In this document: positions 1 to 9,329 of the stretch, in pieces
Numbering within the stretch: the first letter of the stretch is position 1
Layout of the letters: every line of letters starts with the position of its first letter
NCBI GenBank assembly: GCA_963795795.1
Contig: CAWCJS010000034.1
Coordinates: forward strand, 124,001-188,000
Origin: Palsa-504 sp963795795
Lineage (GTDB): Bacteria > Actinomycetota > Actinomycetes > Streptosporangiales > Streptosporangiaceae
Direction of reading: 5' to 3'
DNA length: 64,000 bases
Notes under the pieces: model-generated
Database searches by the model: none
What the model was told of the DNA's origin: nothing
The model's input: only the letters and a program-made list of their open reading frames with translations
Translations under genes and position numbers: made by a program

Positions 1-927
1 CTCCAGGGCCTCGGCGAAGCTCAGGCCCTGCCCGGAGTACTCGCGGATCCGCTCCAGGCCAAGGAACCCGGCGTGCCCCTCGTTGGTGTGGAACACCTCG
101 GGCGCCGGGTGCCCGCGCAGCGCGCAGAACGCCCGGACCGCGCGGACCCCGCCCACGCCGAGGAGCAGTTCCTGGCGCAGCCGGTGCTCGCTGCCGCCGC
201 CGTAGAGCCGGTCGGTGACCTCGTGCATGCCCGGCTCGTTCTCCTCCACGTACGAATCGAGCAGCAGCAGCGGGATTCGCCCGACCCGCGCGACCCAGAC
301 CTGGGCGTCCAGCTGGCGGCCTGCGGGCAGGCCGACCGCGACGCGGACCGCGCACCCCTCCTCGTCGCGCAGCAACTCGAGCGGCAGCCCGTTCGGGTCG
401 TCGCCCGGGTAGCGCTCGGCCTGCCAGCCGTCGGCGGACAGCGACTGGGTGAAGTACCCGTGCCGGTACAGCAGCCCGACTCCGATCAGCGGGACGCCGA
501 GGTCGCTGGCCGACTTCAGGTGATCGCCGGCCAGGATGCCCAGGCCGCCCGAGTACTGCGGCAGCGCGGCGGTGATCCCGTACTCCGGGGAGAAGTACGC
601 CACCGCCGCGGGGCCGATCTCGGTCAGTCCGGCGCCGGAGTACCAGCGCGGATCCGACATGTACCGGTTCAGGTCCTGCTCCGCCTCGTGCAGCGCGCCG
701 AGGAACCCCGCATCGACCGCGAGGGCCGAGATCCGGGCGGGCGGCAGCGCGCTGAGCATCGCGGTCGGGTCGCCGCCCGACGCCGCCCAGGCGGCCGGGT
801 CGATCGACGCGAACAGGTCGGCGGTCGGCGCGTGCCAGGACCAGCGCAGGTTCAGCATCAGGCCCTGCAGCGGGGCCAGCGGCTCGGGAAGGGTAATCCG
901 GACGGTAAACCGGCGAATCGCTCTCAC
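1..927 (-). CDS. glgP: Alpha-glucan (glycogen) phosphorylase, N-terminal part, cut by window edge
   Basis: The visible 309 residues are the N-terminus of an alpha-glucan phosphorylase of the actinobacterial type that begins with a DUF3417 domain. The start is GTG at 927, giving VRAIRRFTVRITLPEP, followed by NLRWSWH and then the conserved YFSPEYG and YSGGLGILAGDH segments typical of this family. The enzyme releases glucose-1-phosphate from alpha-1,4-glucans in the cytosol. It is divergent from glgE across 214 bp and so probably shares a control region with the glucan-building operon. The C-terminal part with the PLP-binding lysine lies outside the window. Family assignment is firm; whether glycogen or maltodextrin is preferred cannot be seen. 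Confidence 0.93.
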   Translation of the reverse strand, partial: MRAIRRFTVRITLPEPLAPLQGLMLNLRWSWHAPTADLFASIDPAAWAASGGDPTAMLSALPPARISALAVDAGFLGALHEAEQDLNRYMSDPRWYSGAGLTEIGPAAVAYFSPEYGITAALPQYSGGLGILAGDHLKSASDLGVPLIGVGLLYRHGYFTQSLSADGWQAERYPGDDPNGLPLELLRDEEGCAVRVAVGLPAGRQLDAQVWVARVGRIPLLLLDSYVEENEPGMHEVTDRLYGGGSEHRLRQELLLGVGGVRAVRAFCALRGHPAPEVFHTNEGHAGFLGLERIREYSGQGLSFAEALE

Positions 928-1141
928 GGGCCGACCCTAACGGGTCCGCGCCGCTGGAACGAACGATCCCGGCTAACCGGACCGTTAATCTGGGCAGTAC
1001 CAGCGAGAAAAGAAAATCAATTTTGCCCGAACGACCCTTGGTGACTCCCCCGCGTCACCCACTCGTGACCGAAACCGGCCCGCTGCGCTTTACCTGCCCC
1101 GCGCTGGCATCATCCGCACCGTCCTCGGTAGCGTAATTGGC

Positions 1142-3169
1142 GTGATGGGACGAATCCCGATCCTTGACATCGAGCCGGTAATCGAGGAGGGCCGCCGCCC
1201 GGCGAAGGCGGTGGCCGGGGAGACCTTTCAGGTCAGCGCCACCGTGTTCCGCGAGGGGCACGGCGTCATCGGCACCGGGGTGGTGCTCCGCGACCCCGGG
1301 CGCACCCTGGGCCCCGTCACGCCGATGCGGGAGCTCGCGCCGGGCACCGACCGGTACGGCGCGGACGTGACCGTGACCAGCGAGGGGCTGTGGCGCTTCC
1401 ACGTCGAGGCGTGGGCCGACCCGATCGCCAGCTGGCACCACGACGCCGCGATCAAGATCCCGGCCGGCCAGGACGTGGAACTGGTGCTCACCGAGGGCGC
1501 GCTGCTGTTCGAGCGGGCCGTGCGGCGGATACCGCAGCCGCTGGGCGCGAGCCGCAACGCGGCGGCCCGGGCCGCGATGCGGGCGCTGATCGCGATGATG
1601 CGCGACCCCGGGCTGTCCCCCGCGGAACGGCTCGCGGCGGCCGAGCACCCGGCCGTCACCGCCGTCCTGGCCGCCTGGCCGCTCCGCGACCTGCTCACCA
1701 GGTCACCCTCGCTGACCGTGCAGGTAGACCGGGAGCGCGCGCTGTACGGGTCGTGGTACGAGTTCTTCCCGCGGTCCGAGGGGGTCAAGTTCGACCCGGC
1801 GGGCCGGCGGCCGCCGGTCTCCGGCACGCTGCGCACCGCGGCCAAGCGGCTCGACGCGATCGCGGCGATGGGCTTCGATGTGGTCTACCTGCCGCCAGTG
1901 CACCCGATCGGCTTCACGTTCCGTAAGGGCCGCAACAACACGCTGAACCCGCAGCCGGGTGACCCGGGCTCGCCGTGGGCGATCGGGTCCCCGGAGGGCG
2001 GGCACGACACCATCCACCCGGACCTGGGCACGATGGCGGACTTCGACGCGTTCGTCGAGCGCACCCGCGAGCTGGGCATGGAGGTCGCGCTCGACCTGGC
2101 GCTCCAGGCCTCGCCGGACCACCCCTGGGTCATCAAGCACCCGGAGTGGTTCACCACCCGGGCGGACGGCTCGATCGCGTACGCGGAGAACCCGCCGAAG
2201 AAGTACCAGGACATCTACCCGCTGAACTTCGACAACGACCCGGAGGGGATCTACGCCGAGGTGCTGCGGATCGTCCGGCTGTGGATGGAGCACGGGGTCC
2301 GGATCTTCCGCGTGGACAACCCGCACACCAAGCCGCTGCGGTTCTGGGAGCGGCTGCTCGCCGAGATCGCCGTCAGCGACCCCGACGTGCTGTTCCTGGC
2401 CGAGGCGTTCACCCGCCCGGCCATGATGCGGACCCTGGCGAAGATCGGGTTCCACCAGTCCTACACGTACTTCACCTGGCGGAACACCGTCGAGGACCTG
2501 ACCGAGTACATGCGGGAGCTGACGGGGCCGGCCGCCTCCTACATGCGGCCCAACTTCTTCGCCAACACCCCGGACATCCTGCACGAGTACCTGCAGCACG
2601 GCGGGGTCCCCGCGTTCAAGATCCGGGCCGTGCTCGCGGCCACGCTCTCCCCCACGTGGGGCATCTACTCCGGGTACGAGCTGTGCGAGAACGTCCCGGT
2701 GCGCCCCGGCAGCGAGGAGTACATGGACTCGGAGAAGTACCAGTACAAGCCCCGCGACTGGGACCGGGCCGCCCGGGAGGGCATCGGCATCTCGGACTAC
2801 ATCACCGAATTGAACCGGATCAGGAGATCCCACCTAGCGCTGCACAGGCTACGAAATCTGCGCTTCCACGCCGTTGACCAGCCAGAACTTATGTGCTACT
2901 CGAAGCGAGCCTCCAGTAGGATCCAGGCAGGCCCGCACAGCTACGGGGAACGGGTGGACGACATCGTGATCGTGGTCGTCAACCTGAACCCGTACCGGGC
3001 CAGGGAGGCGACGGTCTGGCTGGATCTGCCCGCCCTCGGGGTGGACGGCCCGTTCGTCGTGACCGATGAGCTGTCCGGAGAGTCGTACTGGTGGGGGCGG
3101 GCCAACTACGTCCGCCTGGACCCGGCGACCCGGCCCGCTCACATCTTCACCGTCACATCAGGCGTGTAA
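1142..3169 (+). CDS. glgE: GlgE, alpha-1,4-glucan:maltose-1-phosphate maltosyltransferase
   Basis: GlgE is a GH13_3 enzyme that transfers maltose from maltose-1-phosphate onto a linear alpha-1,4-glucan. The 675-residue length is normal. The N-terminal DUF3416 domain (residues 1 to about 200) precedes the catalytic barrel. The probable nucleophile is Asp392 in FRVDNPHTKP and the acid/base Glu421 in FLAEAF. The start is GTG at 1142 with ATG directly after it at 1145, so the true start could be either. It is the first gene of glgE-treS-mak-glgB and lies 36 bp upstream of treS. Mak supplies its substrate and GlgB branches its product, so the operon encodes the complete GlgE pathway. Confidence 0.97.
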   Translation: MMGRIPILDIEPVIEEGRRPAKAVAGETFQVSATVFREGHGVIGTGVVLRDPGRTLGPVTPMRELAPGTDRYGADVTVTSEGLWRFHVEAWADPIASWHHDAAIKIPAGQDVELVLTEGALLFERAVRRIPQPLGASRNAAARAAMRALIAMMRDPGLSPAERLAAAEHPAVTAVLAAWPLRDLLTRSPSLTVQVDRERALYGSWYEFFPRSEGVKFDPAGRRPPVSGTLRTAAKRLDAIAAMGFDVVYLPPVHPIGFTFRKGRNNTLNPQPGDPGSPWAIGSPEGGHDTIHPDLGTMADFDAFVERTRELGMEVALDLALQASPDHPWVIKHPEWFTTRADGSIAYAENPPKKYQDIYPLNFDNDPEGIYAEVLRIVRLWMEHGVRIFRVDNPHTKPLRFWERLLAEIAVSDPDVLFLAEAFTRPAMMRTLAKIGFHQSYTYFTWRNTVEDLTEYMRELTGPAASYMRPNFFANTPDILHEYLQHGGVPAFKIRAVLAATLSPTWGIYSGYELCENVPVRPGSEEYMDSEKYQYKPRDWDRAAREGIGISDYITELNRIRRSHLALHRLRNLRFHAVDQPELMCYSKRASSRIQAGPHSYGERVDDIVIVVVNLNPYRAREATVWLDLPALGVDGPFVVTDELSGESYWWGRANYVRLDPATRPAHIFTVTSGV

Positions 3170-3205
3170 CAGCGCCCCGACAGGAACGACCCGGGAGATC
3201 ACGCA

Positions 3206-4930
3206 GTGTCAGAGCATCACGAGGCGATAACCGACTCGTTCTCGTTCGACCAGCCACGGGACCCCGAGTGGTACCGGCGCGCGGTGTTCTACGAAGTACT
3301 CATCCGCGGGTTCCAGGACTCCACCGGGGACGGCACCGGCGACCTGCGCGGGCTGATCTCCCGGCTGGATTACCTGGAATGGCTCGGCATCGACTGCATC
3401 TGGCTGCTGCCGATCTACCCCTCGCCGCTGCGCGACGGCGGGTACGACATCGCCGACTTCATGGCCGTCCTGCCCGAGTACGGGAACATCGGCGACTTCG
3501 TGGCCCTGGTCGACGAGGCGCACAAGCGCGGCATCCGGGTCATCGCCGACCTGGTCATGAACCACACCAGCGACCAGCACCCGTGGTTCCAGGCGTCCCG
3601 CAGTGACCCCGACGGGCCGTACGGCGACTTCTACGTCTGGTCCGACACCGACGACAAGTACACCGGGGCCCGGATCATCTTCGTCGACACCGAGCAGTCC
3701 AACTGGACCTTCGACCCGGTCCGCGGGCAGTACTACTGGCACAGGTTCTTCTCGCACCAGCCCGACCTCAACTTCGAGAACCCCCGGGTCCAGGACGCCA
3801 TGATCGAAGTGCTGCGGTTCTGGCTCGACCTCGGGATCGACGGCTTCCGGCTGGACGCGGTGCCCTACCTGTACGAGCGGGAGGGCACCAACTGCGAGAA
3901 CCTCAAGGAGACGCACGAGTACCTCAAGCGGGTCAGGTCCGAGATCGACAAGCTCTACCCGGACCGGGTCCTGCTCGCCGAGGCGAACCAGTGGCCCGCC
4001 GACGTGATCGAGTACTTCGGCGACCCCTCGGTCGGCGGGGACGAGTGCCACATGGCGTTCCACTTCCCGCTCATGCCGCGCATCTTCATGGCCGTGCGCC
4101 GGGAGCAGCGCTACCCGATCTCGGAGATCCTGGCCCAGACTCCGCCCATCCCTTCCGGCTGCCAGTGGGGCATCTTCCTGCGCAACCACGACGAGCTGAC
4201 GCTCGAGATGGTCACCGACGACGAGCGCGACTACATGTACGCCGAGTACGCCAAGGACCCCCGGATGAAGGCGAACATCGGGATCAGGCGCCGGCTGGCC
4301 CCGCTGCTGGACGGGGACAGGAACCAGCTCGAGCTGTTCACCGCCCTGCTGCTGTCGCTGCCCGGTTCGCCCGTGCTCTACTACGGCGACGAGATCGGCA
4401 TGGGGGACAACATCTGGCTCGGGGACCGGGACGGCGTCCGGACCCCGATGCAGTGGACGCCCGACCGCAACGGCGGGTTCTCGGCGACCGACCCGCAGCG
4501 GCTGTACCTGCCGCCCGTCATGGACGCGCTCTACGGCTACCAGGCGCTCAACGTCGAGGCCCAGCAGCGCAACCCCGCCTCGCTGCTGCAGTGGACCAGG
4601 CGGATGATCGAGATCCGCAAGCGGCACCCGGTCTTCGGGCTCGGCACGTACGAGGAGCTGACCTCCTCCAACCCCAGCGTGCTGGCCTTCGTCCGGCTCC
4701 CGGCCACCTCGCCCGACGCCAGCGACGACGGCTCGGACCGCATCTTGTGCGTCAACAACCTGTCCAGGTTCCCGCAGCCGGTCGAGCTCGACCTGCGCCG
4801 GTTCATGGGCGTCACTCCGGTGGAGTGCATGGGCGGCGTGACCTTCCCCAAGATCGGCGAGCTCAGCTACCTGCTGACGCTGCCGGGGCACGGTTTTTAC
4901 TGGTTTCAGCTACCTGCCGCCAATAAATGA
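3206..4930 (+). CDS. treS: Trehalose synthase / maltose alpha-D-glucosyltransferase
   Basis: TreS interconverts trehalose and maltose. The protein has 574 residues and a GH13 barrel opening with EWYRRAVFYEVLIRGF. The expected catalytic residues are Asp217 in GFRLDAVPY, Glu259 in LLAEANQWP and Asp329 in FLRNHDE. The start is GTG at 3206. No fused maltokinase domain is present; the kinase is the separate next gene, as in Streptomyces and mycobacteria. The gene is 24 bp upstream of mak. In this operon TreS feeds maltose made from trehalose into the kinase step. Confidence 0.96.
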   Translation: MSEHHEAITDSFSFDQPRDPEWYRRAVFYEVLIRGFQDSTGDGTGDLRGLISRLDYLEWLGIDCIWLLPIYPSPLRDGGYDIADFMAVLPEYGNIGDFVALVDEAHKRGIRVIADLVMNHTSDQHPWFQASRSDPDGPYGDFYVWSDTDDKYTGARIIFVDTEQSNWTFDPVRGQYYWHRFFSHQPDLNFENPRVQDAMIEVLRFWLDLGIDGFRLDAVPYLYEREGTNCENLKETHEYLKRVRSEIDKLYPDRVLLAEANQWPADVIEYFGDPSVGGDECHMAFHFPLMPRIFMAVRREQRYPISEILAQTPPIPSGCQWGIFLRNHDELTLEMVTDDERDYMYAEYAKDPRMKANIGIRRRLAPLLDGDRNQLELFTALLLSLPGSPVLYYGDEIGMGDNIWLGDRDGVRTPMQWTPDRNGGFSATDPQRLYLPPVMDALYGYQALNVEAQQRNPASLLQWTRRMIEIRKRHPVFGLGTYEELTSSNPSVLAFVRLPATSPDASDDGSDRILCVNNLSRFPQPVELDLRRFMGVTPVECMGGVTFPKIGELSYLLTLPGHGFYWFQLPAANK

Positions 4931-4954
4931 CCGAACGGGGGGTAAGGCAGCCTC

Positions 4955-6301
4955 ATGACGTTTGAGGACGTGCTGACCACCTGGCTCGTAAAGCAGCGCT
5001 GGTTCGCCGGCAAGGGGCGGACCGTCCACGACCTGGCGGTCGTGGCCGACACCGAGATCACCGGCGGCGACCCCGGCCTGCGGCACCTGCTGGTCACCGT
5101 CTCGCACGGCGCCACCTCCGATTGCTACCAGCTGTTCATCGGGCAGCGCGCGCGGCTCCCGGCCCGGCTGCGGCACGCCAGCATCGGGTCGGACGGAGGC
5201 TGGCAGGTCTACGACGCGCTGCACGATCCGGACCTGACCCGGCCGCTGCTCGAGGCGATCGTGGCCGACGAGGCGATCGGCGCGCTGCGGTTCCGCCGGA
5301 TCAGCGGGGCCGACTTCTCCTGGGCCGCCGGGGCCGGGCTGGACAGCCTGGTGCTGACCGGGGAGCAGAGCAACACCAGCCTGGTGTTCGGCGATTCGGC
5401 CATCTTCAAGGCGTTCCGCCGGGTCGCCCCCGGGCCGAACCCGGACCTGGAGGTCGCGACGGCCCTCGCCGAGCTCGGCTCCACCCACGTGGCCGAACCC
5501 TTCGGGTGGATCGAGACGAGGATGGACGGCGCCGCGACCATCCTGGCCATCGTGTCCCGGTATCTCCGCGGGGCCTCGGACGGCTGGTCGCTGGCCGCGA
5601 CCAGCGTGCGCGACCTGTACGCCGCCGCGGGCACCCGTCCGGCCGACGCGGGCGGCGACTTCGCCGGGGAGGCCGAGCGGCTCGGCGTCGCGACCGCGCA
5701 GGTCCACGCGGACCTGGCCGCCGCGTTCGGCACCTCGGAGCTGGACCCCGAGGCCATCCGCGACCTGGCCGAGCAGATGTTCCGCCGGCTGGACCTGACC
5801 ACCGCCGAGGTTCCCGAGCTCGCGCGGTACGCCGACCTGGCCGGCGCGGCCTTCTCCAAGCTGGCCAAGCTGACCGAGCCGGTCCAGGCGCAGCGCGTGC
5901 ACGGCGACTACCACCTGGGCCAGGTCATGCGGACGCAGACCGGCTGGGTGGTGCTCGACTTCGAGGGCGAGCCCGCCAGCCCGCTGGCCCAGCGGCGGGC
6001 CAGGTCCTCGCCGCTGCGCGACGTGGCCGGGATGCTCCGCTCGTTCGACTACGCGGCCAGGCACCAGCTGCTCACGCACCCGGACCGGGCGTGGCTGGCC
6101 CCGGTGGCCAGCGACTGGGTCCGGCGCAACTCCGAGGCGTTCTGCGCCGGCTACGCCGCCGCCGGCGGGCCCGACCCGGCCGCGCACGAGGCGCTCCTCC
6201 GCGCGCTGCTCCTGGACAAGGCGGTCTACGAGGTCCGCTACGAGGCGCGGAACCGCCCGCACTGGCTCAGCATCCCCCTAGAATCACTGGCCGGGATGTA
6301 G
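4955..6301 (+). CDS. mak: Maltokinase (Pep2/Mak)
   Basis: This 448-residue protein is the ATP-dependent kinase that makes maltose-1-phosphate, the donor for GlgE. The N-terminus has the family signature KQRWFAGKGR. The phosphotransferase-like catalytic loop is VHGDYHLGQV (about residue 315), followed by VLDFEGEP in the position of the metal-binding DFG-like motif. The stop codon TAG at 6299-6301 shares its last base with the GTG proposed as the glgB start, so the two genes are probably translationally coupled. Family and role are well supported by sequence and by neighbours. Confidence 0.95.
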   Translation: MTFEDVLTTWLVKQRWFAGKGRTVHDLAVVADTEITGGDPGLRHLLVTVSHGATSDCYQLFIGQRARLPARLRHASIGSDGGWQVYDALHDPDLTRPLLEAIVADEAIGALRFRRISGADFSWAAGAGLDSLVLTGEQSNTSLVFGDSAIFKAFRRVAPGPNPDLEVATALAELGSTHVAEPFGWIETRMDGAATILAIVSRYLRGASDGWSLAATSVRDLYAAAGTRPADAGGDFAGEAERLGVATAQVHADLAAAFGTSELDPEAIRDLAEQMFRRLDLTTAEVPELARYADLAGAAFSKLAKLTEPVQAQRVHGDYHLGQVMRTQTGWVVLDFEGEPASPLAQRRARSSPLRDVAGMLRSFDYAARHQLLTHPDRAWLAPVASDWVRRNSEAFCAGYAAAGGPDPAAHEALLRALLLDKAVYEVRYEARNRPHWLSIPLESLAGM

Positions 6302-8877
6302 TGACTACAGATCGGGCCGCCGACATGACAAATCCCGACATCAGCCTGGGCGAGATCGACCAGATCGCCGCCGGGTACCACCACGACCCGCACTCGGTCC
6401 TGGGCGCGCACCCCGTGCCGGACGGCGTCGAGGTCCGGGCCCTGCGCCCGCTCGCGGCGTCGGTGACGCTCGTGCTCGACGACGGCCGCCGGTTCCCCAT
6501 GGCGCACGTGCACCAGGGCGTGTTCGCCGTCACCATCGGCGACGAGAAGGTGCCGGAGTACCGGATCGCCACCTCGTACACGCCGGGCGGGGCGGACGAG
6601 CACCTGTCCGACGACCCGTACCGGTTCATGCCCACCGTCGGCGAGTTCGATCTGCACCTGATCGCGGAAGGACGGCACGAAGAGCTCTGGCGCGTGCTCG
6701 GGGCCCACGTCCGCGAGATGGGCGAGACCTCCGGTACGTCCTTCGCGGTCTGGGCGCCGAACGCGCGTGGCGTCCGCGTCGCGGGCGACTTCAACTACTG
6801 GGACGGCCGCGGGCACCCGATGCGCTCGCTCGGCGGGTCCGGGGTGTGGGAGCTGTTCGTCCCCGGCGTGACCGACGGCACCCGGTACAAGTACGAGGTG
6901 TACGGGCGGGACGCGGTGTGGCGGGAGAAGGCGGACCCGATGGCCAGCGCGACCGAGCACCCGCCCGCCACCGCGTCGGTCGTGTTCACCTCCCGGCACG
7001 CCTGGCTCGACGGCGACTGGATGGCGGCGCGCGAGAAGCGCGAGCCAGTGCGCGAGGCGATGAGCGCCTACGAGGTGCACCTGGGCTCCTGGCGGCCGGG
7101 CCTGTCCTACCGCGAGCTGGCCGCCCAGCTGGTCGCCTACGTCACCGACCTGGGCTTCACGCACGTGGAGTTCCTGCCCGTGGCCGAGCACCCGTTCGGC
7201 GGCTCGTGGGGCTACCAGGTCACCTCCTACTACGCACCCACGTCGCGGTTCGGCTCCCCCGACGACTTCCGCTACCTGGTCGACGCGCTGCACCAGGCCG
7301 GCGTCGGCGTGCTGCTCGACTGGGTGCCCGCGCACTTCCCGCGCGACGCGTGGGCGCTCGCCCGGTTCGACGGCACGGCGTTGTACGAGCACCCCGACCC
7401 GCGGCGCGGCATGCACCCCGACTGGGGCACGCTCATCTTCGACTACGGGCGCCCCGAGGTGCGGAACTTCCTGGTCGCCAACGCGGTCTTCTGGCTCGAG
7501 GAGTTCCACATCGACGGGCTGCGGGTCGACGCGGTGGCGTCCATGCTCTACCTGGACTACTCGCGCAAGGACGGCGAGTGGGCGCCGAACAAGTACGGCG
7601 GCCGGGAGAACCTCGAGGCGATCTCGTTCCTGCAGGAGGTCAACGCCACCTGCTACAAGCGCGTCCCCGGCATCGCGATGATCGCCGAGGAGTCGACCTC
7701 CTGGCCGGGGGTCACCCGGCCGGTGCACCTGGGCGGGCTGGGGTTCGGCTTCAAGTGGAACATGGGCTGGATGCACGACACGCTCGACTACCTGGCCCAC
7801 GACCCCATCTACCGCCAGTTCCACCACAACCTGATGACGTTCTCGATGATCTACGCGTACTCGGAGAACTTCATCCTGCCGCTGTCGCACGACGAGGTGG
7901 TGCACGGGAAGGGCTCGCTGGTCGGCAAGATGCCCGGCGACGAATGGCGTAAGTTCGCCGGGCTGCGCGCGCTGCTGGCCTACATGTGGGCCCACCCGGG
8001 CAAGCAGCTGCTGTTCATGGGATCGGAGTTCGGCCAGGTCAGCGAGTGGTCCGCCGACAACGGGCTCGACTGGTGGGTGCTCGAGTACGGTCCGCACGCC
8101 GGCGTGCAGCGGCTGTCCCGCGACCTGAACGCGGTCTACCGCTCGACCCCCGCGCTCTGGGAGCTCGATACCGCACCGGAGGGGTTCAGCTGGATCGACG
8201 CCAACGACGCCCAGGGCAACGTGCTGTCGTTCCTGCGCTACTCGGCCCGGTCGGGCGCCGGGGGCGACGAGCCGCCGGGTGTCCTGGCCTGCCTGGCCAA
8301 CTTCTCCGCGCTGCCGTACCAGCGCTACCGCATCGGCCTGCCCCAGGCGGGCCGCTGGCGCGAGGTCCTCAACACCGACGCGTCCTACTACGGCGGCACC
8401 GACACCGGCAACCTGGGCGCCGTCGAGGCCGTCGCCGAACCCTGGCACGGCCGCCCGGCCTCGGCCACCGTCACCCTGCCACCCCTCGGCGTCATCTGGC
8501 TCACCCCCGAGCCGGTCACTCCAGAGTTGCTCACCCCCGAGCCTGTCACCCCCGAGCCTGCTCACCCCCGAGCCTGTCACCCCCGAGCCTGTCACCCCCG
8601 AGTCGCTCACCCCCGAGCCGGTCACCCCCGAGCCGGTCACCCCCGAGCCAGTCACCCCCGAGCCGGTCACCCCCGAGCCGGTCACCCCCGAGTCGCTCGC
8701 CCCCGAGCCGGTCACCCCCGAGCCGGTCACCCCCGAGCCGCTCACCCCCGAGCCGCTCGCCCCCGAGCCACTCGCCCCCGAGCCAGGCGCCCCCGAGTCA
8801 CTCGCCCCCGAGCCGCTCGCCCCCGAGCCAGGCGCGGCACCGGATTGACGATGCGCGTTGCGGGCGGCCCGCGATAG
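6301..8877 (+). CDS. glgB: 1,4-alpha-glucan branching enzyme with an aberrant repeat-encoded C-terminal tail
   Basis: GlgB adds alpha-1,6 branches to glucan made by GlgE. The N-terminal carbohydrate-binding and branching modules (about residues 20-230) precede the GH13 barrel, with Asp410 in GLRVDAVASM, Glu463 in IAEEST and LPLSHDEVVHGKGS further on. The start could be GTG 6301, overlapping mak, or ATG 6325. The normal enzyme ends near base 8505 with GVIWLTPEP. A 15-bp repeat tract follows. One extra base near 8561 switches the tail from repeated VTPEP to repeated HPRAG and moves the stop from 8848 to 8877. The catalytic part is intact. Confidence 0.95.
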   Translation: MTTDRAADMTNPDISLGEIDQIAAGYHHDPHSVLGAHPVPDGVEVRALRPLAASVTLVLDDGRRFPMAHVHQGVFAVTIGDEKVPEYRIATSYTPGGADEHLSDDPYRFMPTVGEFDLHLIAEGRHEELWRVLGAHVREMGETSGTSFAVWAPNARGVRVAGDFNYWDGRGHPMRSLGGSGVWELFVPGVTDGTRYKYEVYGRDAVWREKADPMASATEHPPATASVVFTSRHAWLDGDWMAAREKREPVREAMSAYEVHLGSWRPGLSYRELAAQLVAYVTDLGFTHVEFLPVAEHPFGGSWGYQVTSYYAPTSRFGSPDDFRYLVDALHQAGVGVLLDWVPAHFPRDAWALARFDGTALYEHPDPRRGMHPDWGTLIFDYGRPEVRNFLVANAVFWLEEFHIDGLRVDAVASMLYLDYSRKDGEWAPNKYGGRENLEAISFLQEVNATCYKRVPGIAMIAEESTSWPGVTRPVHLGGLGFGFKWNMGWMHDTLDYLAHDPIYRQFHHNLMTFSMIYAYSENFILPLSHDEVVHGKGSLVGKMPGDEWRKFAGLRALLAYMWAHPGKQLLFMGSEFGQVSEWSADNGLDWWVLEYGPHAGVQRLSRDLNAVYRSTPALWELDTAPEGFSWIDANDAQGNVLSFLRYSARSGAGGDEPPGVLACLANFSALPYQRYRIGLPQAGRWREVLNTDASYYGGTDTGNLGAVEAVAEPWHGRPASATVTLPPLGVIWLTPEPVTPELLTPEPVTPEPAHPRACHPRACHPRVAHPRAGHPRAGHPRASHPRAGHPRAGHPRVARPRAGHPRAGHPRAAHPRAARPRATRPRARRPRVTRPRAARPRARRGTGLTMRVAGGPR
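8500..8833 (+). repeat. 15-bp tandem repeat tract at the 3' end of glgB, about 22 units
   Basis: Units of the form GTCACCCCCGAGCCG repeat head to tail with small variants (TCG, CTC, GCC substitutions). Fifteen bases is a multiple of three, so the tract stays open in several frames on both strands. Most of it reads as VTPEP in the natural frame. Around 8561 a unit carries one additional base (GAGCCTGCTCACC instead of GAGCCTGTCACC), which breaks that frame. Confidence 0.92.
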
Positions 8878-8939
8878 GCGCTAACGTCCGAGCGTGGCGG
8901 CCCGGGCGTCGGGCGCCAGACTCTGGGAGGGGTTTTGAT

Positions 8940-9243
8940 ATGAGCGTGCTCATCATCGCGAAATTCACGGGCGATACCGCCAAGTTCGGGCAGGCTCTGG
9001 TCGATCGGGCCAGCGAATTCGTGGAGATCGCCGATCGGTCCAGGTCCGCAGGGCGCGATCCATCACCGGTTCGGCGTGGGCGACGGCTTCATCGTGGTCA
9101 TCGACGAGTGGGAGAGCGCAGATCACTTCGAGCAGTTCTTCTCCGACCCGAACCTGCAGGCCTTCATCGGGTCGGTCGGCGCGGATCCCGGTCCCCCGGA
9201 GGTCATCTTCGCCGAGGCGATCAGCTCGCCCGACCAGTTCTGA
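8940..9243 (+). pseudogene. Small antibiotic-monooxygenase-like (ferredoxin-fold) protein, frameshifted
   Basis: An ATG at 8940, preceded by GGGAGGGG, opens a frame reading MSVLIIAKFTGDTAKF. It loses sense after SRSAG at about 9051. Removing one G from the GGG at 9051-9053 restores a natural continuation (HHRFGVGDGFIVVIDEWES ... EAISSPDQF) ending with TGA at 9241-9243. The repaired protein would be about 100 residues. It looks like a small dimeric alpha/beta barrel protein of the antibiotic biosynthesis monooxygenase kind, but I cannot name a substrate. It may be a pseudogene or a one-base sequence error. Confidence 0.7.
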
Positions 9244-9329
9244 GGACCGGCCCGCCGAACCGGGCCCTGCGCTAATCCGGTACCCGCCCGGAGCATCATG
9301 GAGGGCGGGGGCCGTAGCGGGAGGAAACC

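Noticed and set aside
73..1044. Plus-strand frame of 323 codons
   Set aside because: It lies antisense to the phosphorylase gene and is Arg/Pro/Ala-rich with no family features; a GC-rich shadow.
6238..8745. Minus-strand frame over glgB, ending in SGVTG repeats
   Set aside because: It is the complement of GlgB and the 15-bp tract; repeats of length divisible by three stay open on both strands.
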